Shown in pieces: positions 32,458 to 37,175 of a stretch of DNA of 37,175 bases. The stretch's first letter is position 1, and each line of letters begins with the position of its first letter. Source of the stretch: Kitasatospora cheerisanensis KCTC 2395. Its GTDB lineage: Bacteria > Actinomycetota > Actinomycetes > Streptomycetales > Streptomycetaceae. The notes beneath the pieces were generated by a model. That model saw only the letters and a list, made by a program, of their open reading frames with translations. It had not been told where the DNA came from and made no database searches. The stretch spans positions 14,565 to 51,739 of the forward strand of contig NZ_KK853997.1 in NCBI RefSeq assembly GCF_000696185.1, given 5' to 3'. Both the position numbers and the translations under genes were made by a program.

Positions 32458-33132
32458 TCACGGCGGGGGAACGGGGCGGCGCTCGACGAGGCGGCTTTCG
32501 TGGGCGAGGACGACGGCTTGGACGCGGTCGCGGAGGTCGAGTTTCTGGAGGATCCGGCCGAGGTGGGATTTGACGGTCGCTTCGGCGAGGCGGAGGGCGG
32601 TGGCGATCTCGGCGTTGGAGAGGCCTGCGCCGACGTGGGTGAGGACTTCGCGTTCGCGGGCGCTGAGGCGGGCCAGGCGCTCGCGGTGGTCGGGGGGGGC
32701 GGCGGTGAGGTGGGGGCGGTGACGGTCGATCAGGCGGCGGGTGATGCGGGGGGAGAGCGCGCCGCCGCCCGCGGCGACCTCGCGGACGGCGGTGAGGAGT
32801 TCGCCGGGCCGGGTGTTCTTCAGCAGGAAGCCCGAGGCCCCGGCGGCGAGCGCGGCGAAGGCGTACTCGTCGAGGTCGAAGGTGGTCAGGACCAGCACCC
32901 GGGTGCGCGGGCAGGTCCGGATGATCCGGCGGGTGGCCTCGATGCCGTCGGTGCCGGGCATGCGCACGTCCATCAGGACGACGTCCGGGCGCAGCCGGGC
33001 GGCGAGTTCGACGGCCTGGTCGCCGTCCGCGGCCTCGCCGACGGTCGTCAGGTCGCTCTCGGCTGCGAGGACGGTGCTGAAGGCCAGGCGCAGCAGCGCT
33101 TCGTCGTCGGCGACGAGGACACGGATCGTCAT
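32458..33132 (-). CDS. NarL/LuxR-type response regulator
   Basis: A 224-residue regulator. Receiver domain 1-120: VLVADDEALLRLAF, phospho-acceptor Asp55 in VVLMDVRMPGTDG, VLVLTTFDLDEYAF, GFLLKN. The C-terminal HTH (about 150-215) is the LuxR type: LSAREREVLTHVGAGLSNAE, IATALRLAEATVKSHLGRIL and QKLDLRDRVQAVVLA. Its ATG overlaps the TGA of the upstream kinase by 4 bp (ATGA), so it is the cognate partner. Probable targets are not adjacent. The PAF-AH-like gene is divergent, across about 280 bp, and is a reasonable candidate for control by this pair. Confidence 0.94.
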   Translation of the reverse strand: MTIRVLVADDEALLRLAFSTVLAAESDLTTVGEAADGDQAVELAARLRPDVVLMDVRMPGTDGIEATRRIIRTCPRTRVLVLTTFDLDEYAFAALAAGASGFLLKNTRPGELLTAVREVAAGGGALSPRITRRLIDRHRPHLTAAPPDHRERLARLSAREREVLTHVGAGLSNAEIATALRLAEATVKSHLGRILQKLDLRDRVQAVVLAHESRLVERRPVPPP

Positions 33133-34343
33133 GCCGGCGCTGCCGCGGAGCCGTCGATGCGCAGGCCGGCCCGGACCCGCCAGCCTCCGCCGGGCAGCGG
33201 TCCGGCCTCCAGCACGCCCCCGTGGGCGGCCGCGCGGCGGCGCATGCCGGGGATGCCCCGGCCCTCGCCGGCAGTAGCAGGGCCGGTGGCGGTGGCGGCG
33301 GCGGGTCCGGCGGTGCCGTTGTCGGTGATCTCGACGGTGACGGTCCGGGCGGTGCAGTGGACGAGGACGTCGGCGCGGGTGGCGGCGGCGTGGCGGAGGG
33401 TGTTGGTCAGGGACTCCTGGACCAGGCGGTAGGCGGTCAACTGGACGGTGGCGGGCACTTGGTCGCGGGGGCCGCGGAGGTCGAGGCGGGTGGGCAGGCC
33501 GGCGGCGCGCATCCGTTCGGCGAGGGTGTCGAGCTCGGCGAGGCCGGGCAGCGGGTGGCGTCGGGCGTCGGGTTCGTCGGCGTGCAGGACGCCCAGTGCG
33601 CGTCGCATGTCGGTGAGGGCCTGCCGGCCGGTCTCCGCGGCGCGCTGCATGGCGGTGGCGGCCGCGCCGGGTGCGTGCTGCCGGGCGTGGAGGGCGGCAT
33701 CGGTGAGCGCGACCATGACCGACAGGTTGTGGGTGACGATGTCGTGCAGGTCGCGGGCGATCCGGGTGCGTTCCTCGGCGACGGCGAGCCGTGCCTGCCG
33801 GTCGTGGTGCGCCTCGACGTCGGCGGCCCACTCCCGGGCGGCCGCGAGGTGCGCCCGGGCGGTGCGGGTGCTCGTGCCGAGCGCCGCGGCGGCGACGACG
33901 GCCGCGCCCAGTGCCAGGAACGGTGCCAGGTACGCCCCGCCGGTGGCCCACCGCATGCTGGCCAGCAGCGCGCCGCCGCCCGCGACGGCCGCGGCGATCA
34001 GCGTGGTGCGCCGGTCGGTGCGTGCCGCCACCCCGTGCAGGGCCGCCAACAGGGCGACGTCCGCCGGGAGTTGAACGTCCGCCAGCCACTGGACGAACGC
34101 GGCCGCGGCCACCGCCGCGAACACCGCCCGCGGCGCCCGGCCCCGCCACGCCAGCGGCAGGACGAGTGCGACGGTGAGGGCCGCCGCGACCGGCGCCTCG
34201 CCCGGGGCGCGGCTCACCGCCAGCTGCGCCAGGAGCGCGAGCAGCGCCAACGCCGTTGGCAGGCCCCGCACGTCGAGCGCCGCGCGCAGGCCGCCGGTCC
34301 ACTGCGGGCGGGGCGTGCCGGGGAGGGTGGCCGCCTGGGTCAT
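33129..34343 (-). CDS. Sensor histidine kinase (NarX/DesK-type, HisKA_3)
   Basis: A 404-residue membrane kinase. The N-terminal half has several transmembrane helices (GLPTALALLALLAQLAV, PVAAALTVALVLPLAW, AVFAAVAAAAFVQWLADV, APFLALGAAVVAAAALG). The dimerisation domain has EERTRIARDLHDIVTHNLSV with phospho-acceptor His, followed by RQALTDMRRALGVL. The HATPase has VQESLTNTLRHAA (N box), EITDNGT and GIPGMRRRAAAHGG. The membrane part is short of periplasmic loops, so it probably senses a membrane or intramembrane cue. Start ATG 34343 with GGAAG upstream. Coupled to the LuxR-type regulator by ATGA overlap. Confidence 0.93.
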   Translation of the reverse strand: MTQAATLPGTPRPQWTGGLRAALDVRGLPTALALLALLAQLAVSRAPGEAPVAAALTVALVLPLAWRGRAPRAVFAAVAAAAFVQWLADVQLPADVALLAALHGVAARTDRRTTLIAAAVAGGGALLASMRWATGGAYLAPFLALGAAVVAAAALGTSTRTARAHLAAAREWAADVEAHHDRQARLAVAEERTRIARDLHDIVTHNLSVMVALTDAALHARQHAPGAAATAMQRAAETGRQALTDMRRALGVLHADEPDARRHPLPGLAELDTLAERMRAAGLPTRLDLRGPRDQVPATVQLTAYRLVQESLTNTLRHAAATRADVLVHCTARTVTVEITDNGTAGPAAATATGPATAGEGRGIPGMRRRAAAHGGVLEAGPLPGGGWRVRAGLRIDGSAAAPA

Positions 34344-34622
34344 CAGCTGCTTCCTGTCGGTCGACGGGCCGCCGCCGCGACCCGGGTACGCGCCCGCGGG
34401 GCGGGTTCGCGCTCCTGCCACGCTAGGGGCCGCGCGCGGCGCCGCGCATGCGCCCGGCGGCGGAGGACGCGAGGCGGGTGTGCGACCACAGGAGGAGACG
34501 GGATGCCTCCCGGGGTCGCACCGCAAGGGCCCGGCCGGGCCGTCGGGTTGCGACTGCGGTGGCGGTGCGGAGACGTCTGCCGGACGACGCGGCGGCGAGC
34601 CGCGACCGGCCACGATGGCCGC

Positions 34623-36153
34623 GTGATCGACTTCATCGCGGGACCGAACCTGTCCCTCTGCGAACTCCTCGCCGCCACGGGCGCCGTCACCCTGGTGGCG
34701 GCGCGTTGGCTTCCCGCCGCGGCCCGTCCGTACGCCGCGGTCGCGGCCTCCGCGCTGCTGGCGGTGTCCACGGCCGTGCTGGCGGTGACGGGCATCCGCT
34801 GGCAACTGCTGCCGGTCCTGGCGGGCGCCGCACTGGCCCTGCCGTTCGCCCTGTCCCCCGCACTCCGCCCGCTGCTCGGACGGCTGCCCGGACGGCGGCT
34901 CGGACGGCGGCCGGGTGAGGTGCGGCGCGTACAGCCGGCGGTCCTCCCGAGGCCGCGCGGCGGGCGGGTGCGGCGGTGGCTCGCGGTGGCGGGCTCGGCC
35001 GGGTGCCTCGCTCTGATCGCCACCGGGCCGGTGGCGGCGTGGGCCTTCCCGGTGCCGCAGTTCCCGGAGCCCTCGGGGCCGTTCGCGGTCGGCACCCGGG
35101 TGGTGCAGTGGACGGACGCCGCGCGGCCCGAGACCTTCACCCCCGACCCGGACGACCGGCGCACCGTCGTCGTCCAGCTCTGGTACCCGGCCCGGCCGGT
35201 GCCCTCGGGTGCGCCCCGGGCCCGGTACCTGGGGCGGACGGAACAGGAGGCGCGCACCGTCCGCGACGCGCTCGCCGGCACGGCGGGGTTGCCGGGCTTC
35301 CTCCTCGACGGGGCGACGCGGGCCCGCAGCCGCGCCGTGTGCGACGCGCCGGTCGCGGACGGGGGCGGACGGTTCCCGCTCGTGCTGTTCTCCCCCGGGT
35401 CGGGCGGGGTGCGCACCCAGAACACGGCCTGGGCAGAGGAGTTGGCCAGCCACGGCTACGCGGTCGCCGCGCTCGACCACCCCTACGACTCGGCGGCGGT
35501 CGTCCTCGACGACGGGCGGACGATCCGCTCCGCGACCGCCTCCACCGGCGACCGCGACGCCGACGAGGTACTCGCGGCCGACTGGACCGCGATCCGGGCC
35601 GCCGACCTCGGCTTCGTCCTCGACCGTCTGGAGGGCCTCGACCGCGGCGAGTACCCCGGCGACCCGCTGACCGGGCGTCTCGACACCGGCCGCACCGCCG
35701 TCGCCGGCCACTCGATGGGCGGCGCCGCCGCCTTGCAGGCCGCCCGGCACGACGCCCGTTTCGCCGCCGCCCTCGACCTCGACGGCTTCCCGCACGGCCC
35801 CTGACCCCCGCCCTGCACCCGCCGGTCCTCGTCCTCACCCAGTCCCCACCGCCGCCACCGACCCCCGCTACCTGCCCCGCCTGGAGCAGGCCCTCACCGG
35901 GAACGACAGCACCGCCTACCGGCTCACCGTCCCCGGCGCCGCCCATCTCTCCTTCACCGACAGCCCGCTCTACCTCCCCCCGGTCCCCTCCCTGACGGGC
36001 TCTCTGGGCCGCGCGGAGAGCATCCGTACCGTCACCTCCGCCACCCTCGCCTTCCTCGACGCCGTCCTGAAGCACTCCGCGCCCGGCGACCCCGCCCGGG
36101 CCCTGTCCGCCTACGGCAGCCTCACCGTCCACCCACCGGCCGGCGGCCGCTGA
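34623..36153 (+). pseudogene. PAF-acetylhydrolase-like membrane alpha/beta hydrolase, frameshifted
   Basis: A GTG at 34623 starts a protein with three hydrophobic N-terminal segments (to about residue 83), an Arg-rich linker, another TM near 119-142, and an alpha/beta hydrolase domain: VVQLWYPA, FPLVLFSPGSGG, the nucleophile elbow AGHSMGGAAA (Ser364) and DLDGFPHGP. There the frame stops (35804). It resumes after one missing base (PPVLVLTQ) and another (DPRYLPRLEQALTGNDSTAY, VPGAAHLSFTDSPLYLPPVP with the catalytic His, ending PPAGGR at 36153). Both shifts lie in C-rich runs (about 35797-35805 and 35845-35855). The platelet-activating-factor acetylhydrolase family is inferred from the GHSMGG-D-H arrangement and long insert. 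If the shifts are base-call errors, the gene is intact. Confidence 0.8.
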
Positions 36154-36250
36154 TCCGGCCGCACCGCGGTTGCACGCGGTGCCGCGTTCTCGGGCATCCT
36201 CGTTCTCGTCGCCGCGGCCCGGCCCGTGGACCACTCACCAGGAGGAGCAA

Positions 36251-36640
36251 GTGTCGTACCCGCAACCGCTCGGCCCCGAGGAGCGGCTCGCCGACGCGAA
36301 GAGGCTGTCGGGCCTCCCGCCGATCGTCGTGCTCTGCGGCTCCACCCGTTTCATGGCCTTGATGAGCGAGGCCGAGGTGCGGGAGACCGAGGCCGGAAGG
36401 ATCGTCGTCAAGCCGGGCGTCGACCTGAAGTCTGCGCAGGAACTCCGCTCCGATCCCGTCGAGGCCGCGGCCCTGAAGGCTCGGCTGGACGAGCTGCACC
36501 GGGCGAAGATCCGGCTCGCCGACGAGGTCCTCGTGGTCGGCGACTACGTCGGAGACAGCACCCGGGCCGAGATCGCCTATGCCCGGTCGCTGGGAAGGCC
36601 CGTGCGGTTCACCCACCCCGGGGTCGATCCCGGCGCCTGA
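36251..36640 (+). CDS. Nucleoside 2-deoxyribosyltransferase-like protein (129 aa)
   Basis: A cytoplasmic protein. GTG 36251 is chosen because GGAGGAG sits just upstream; the longer frame has a meaningless leader. PPIVVLCGSTRFMALMSEAE opens a Rossmann-like strand/Gly loop, then VRETEAGRIVVKPGVDLKSA, DELHRAKIRLADEVLVVGDY and VGDSTRAEIAYARSLGRPV. The CGSTRF loop, D-V-VVG-Y strand and E-AYA helix match the nucleoside 2-deoxyribosyltransferase/DUF4406 superfamily, which holds or cuts N-glycosidic bonds of nucleotides. Here the catalytic Glu would be in the TRAEIAYA helix. Not a clear phage-defence TIR protein, though these folds are related to that group. Confidence 0.83.
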   Translation: MSYPQPLGPEERLADAKRLSGLPPIVVLCGSTRFMALMSEAEVRETEAGRIVVKPGVDLKSAQELRSDPVEAAALKARLDELHRAKIRLADEVLVVGDYVGDSTRAEIAYARSLGRPVRFTHPGVDPGA

Positions 36641-36716
36641 CGGCCCGCCGACCTGGCCGTAAGCCCGCGGGACCGGTCCGCGTAGAGTGGCCGCTCCCCC
36701 ACCGACGAGGACGGCC

Positions 36717-37175
36717 ATGGTGCGCAAGCGTTCCGGGATTCTGTTCGTCACCGATCTCGCCTATCCGGCGCAGGGCCGGCGGTACGGCGACGAGGACGTG
36801 TTCCTGACCTCGCGGCTGCGCGAGGAGTTCGACCTCGCGCTGTGCCACCCGCGGGACGCGGTCACGCTGATGGACCGCTTCGATGCGGTCGTGGTCCGGA
36901 ACAGCGGGCCGGTGCTGCACTACCGGGAGCAGTTCGACGAGTTCCGGCGGCGGGCCGGCGAGCGGGGCACCCTCGTGTACAACCCGCTGACGGGTCGTGG
37001 CGACATGGCCGGCAAGGGCTACCTGCTGGAGCTGACCAGGGCCGGCTACCCGGTCATACCGACCGTGGACCGGGCGGCCGACGCGGCTCTGCTGCCGGAC
37101 GCCGACCGGTACATGGTCAAGCCGGTCGCCGGCGCGGACTCCATCGGCCTGTCGGTGGTGACGCCCGCGGAGCTG
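36717..37175 (+). CDS. ATP-grasp protein, N-terminal part (runs off the window)
   Basis: ATG 36717 opens a frame that is still open at the window end (153 codons). It begins MVRKRSGILFVTDLAYPAQG with a pre-ATP-grasp style fold (DVFLTSRLREEFDLALCHPR, RFDAVVVRNSGPVLHY), then GTLVYNPLTGRGDMAGKGYL, TRAGYPVIPTVDRAADAALL and DRYMVKPVAGADSIGLSVV. The NPLTGRGDMAGKGYLLEL and YMVKPVAGADSIG segments resemble glutathione-synthetase-like ATP-grasp ligases, where the second is the phosphate-binding lysine region. The rest, including metal-binding Asn/Asp/Glu, lies beyond the edge. A second ATP-grasp gene is at 26682, unrelated in position. Confidence 0.82.
   Translation, partial: MVRKRSGILFVTDLAYPAQGRRYGDEDVFLTSRLREEFDLALCHPRDAVTLMDRFDAVVVRNSGPVLHYREQFDEFRRRAGERGTLVYNPLTGRGDMAGKGYLLELTRAGYPVIPTVDRAADAALLPDADRYMVKPVAGADSIGLSVVTPAEL

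Noticed and set aside
33222..34622. Long plus-strand frame upstream of the PAF-AH-like gene
   Set aside because: It is antisense to the histidine kinase and only its last part, from the GTG at 34623, is real coding.
36251..36640. Phage-defence nucleosidase (TIR-like)
   Set aside because: The fold is related to deoxyribosyltransferases, but there is no defence partner and the length and motifs fit the plain superfamily.

Overview
The window is high-GC actinomycete chromosome, most likely Streptomyces or the related Kitasatospora. The grounds are strong G/C bias at third codon positions, GGAGG-type ribosome binding sites, an LLM-type flavin (F420) enzyme, a mycothiol-dependent isomerase homologue, and many small regulator/enzyme pairs and secreted proteins. 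It looks like accessory, arm-like chromosome: about 30 intact genes, no long biosynthetic operon, several decayed genes and scattered mobile-element remnants.

Layout. 1-1.2 kb: mobile-element debris. An IS21 istB remnant is cut at a cluster of 9-bp CTATGCCGA repeats; an inverted copy sits at the end of a tyrosine-recombinase remnant, and a small conserved-looking protein lies between. 1.2-5.3 kb: a small protein and a signalling cassette: a CHASE3/HAMP histidine kinase translationally coupled to a receiver-PP2C phosphatase, and a divergent single-receiver protein whose frame is continuous with an upstream helical/HTH-like module. 6-10.2 kb: secreted FG-GAP protein, the 3' end of a tRNA gene, a secreted two-repeat SH3-like protein, and an AraC regulator. 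10.2-12 kb: divergent DJ-1/PfpI and LysR genes around a palindrome. 12.4-15.7 kb: small membrane protein, a Vat/CatB-type acetyltransferase coupled to a VOC protein, and a TetR gene divergent from a decayed FAD monooxygenase. 15.8-19.7 kb: lipoprotein, membrane protein, methyltransferase fragment, small hypothetical, IS21 istA remnant. 19.7-22.1 kb: secreted peptide built of five short repeats, hypothetical protein, bL12-CTD-like protein, small aromatic secreted protein. 22.5-25.8 kb: two divergent regulator/enzyme pairs (XRE-cupin/epoxide hydrolase-like; MarR/LLM oxidoreductase), each with inverted repeats between. 25.9-37.2 kb: membrane protein, ATP-grasp protein, frameshifted beta-propeller gene plus partner, truncated formylglycine-generating-enzyme-like gene coupled to a VOC gene, mycothiol-dependent isomerase homologue, NarL-type two-component pair, frameshifted PAF-acetylhydrolase-like gene, deoxyribosyltransferase-like protein, and a second ATP-grasp gene cut by the window edge.

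How the genes work together. The main theme is self-contained modules of one local regulator, one divergent enzyme and an operator between them (LysR, TetR, XRE, MarR), plus an AraC gene with direct repeats upstream of itself. Two signalling systems use 4-bp ATGA overlaps. Eight frameshifts in five genes all have the sign of a one-base deletion in a GC-rich tract. That should be checked as a base-calling artefact before these genes are treated as dead.
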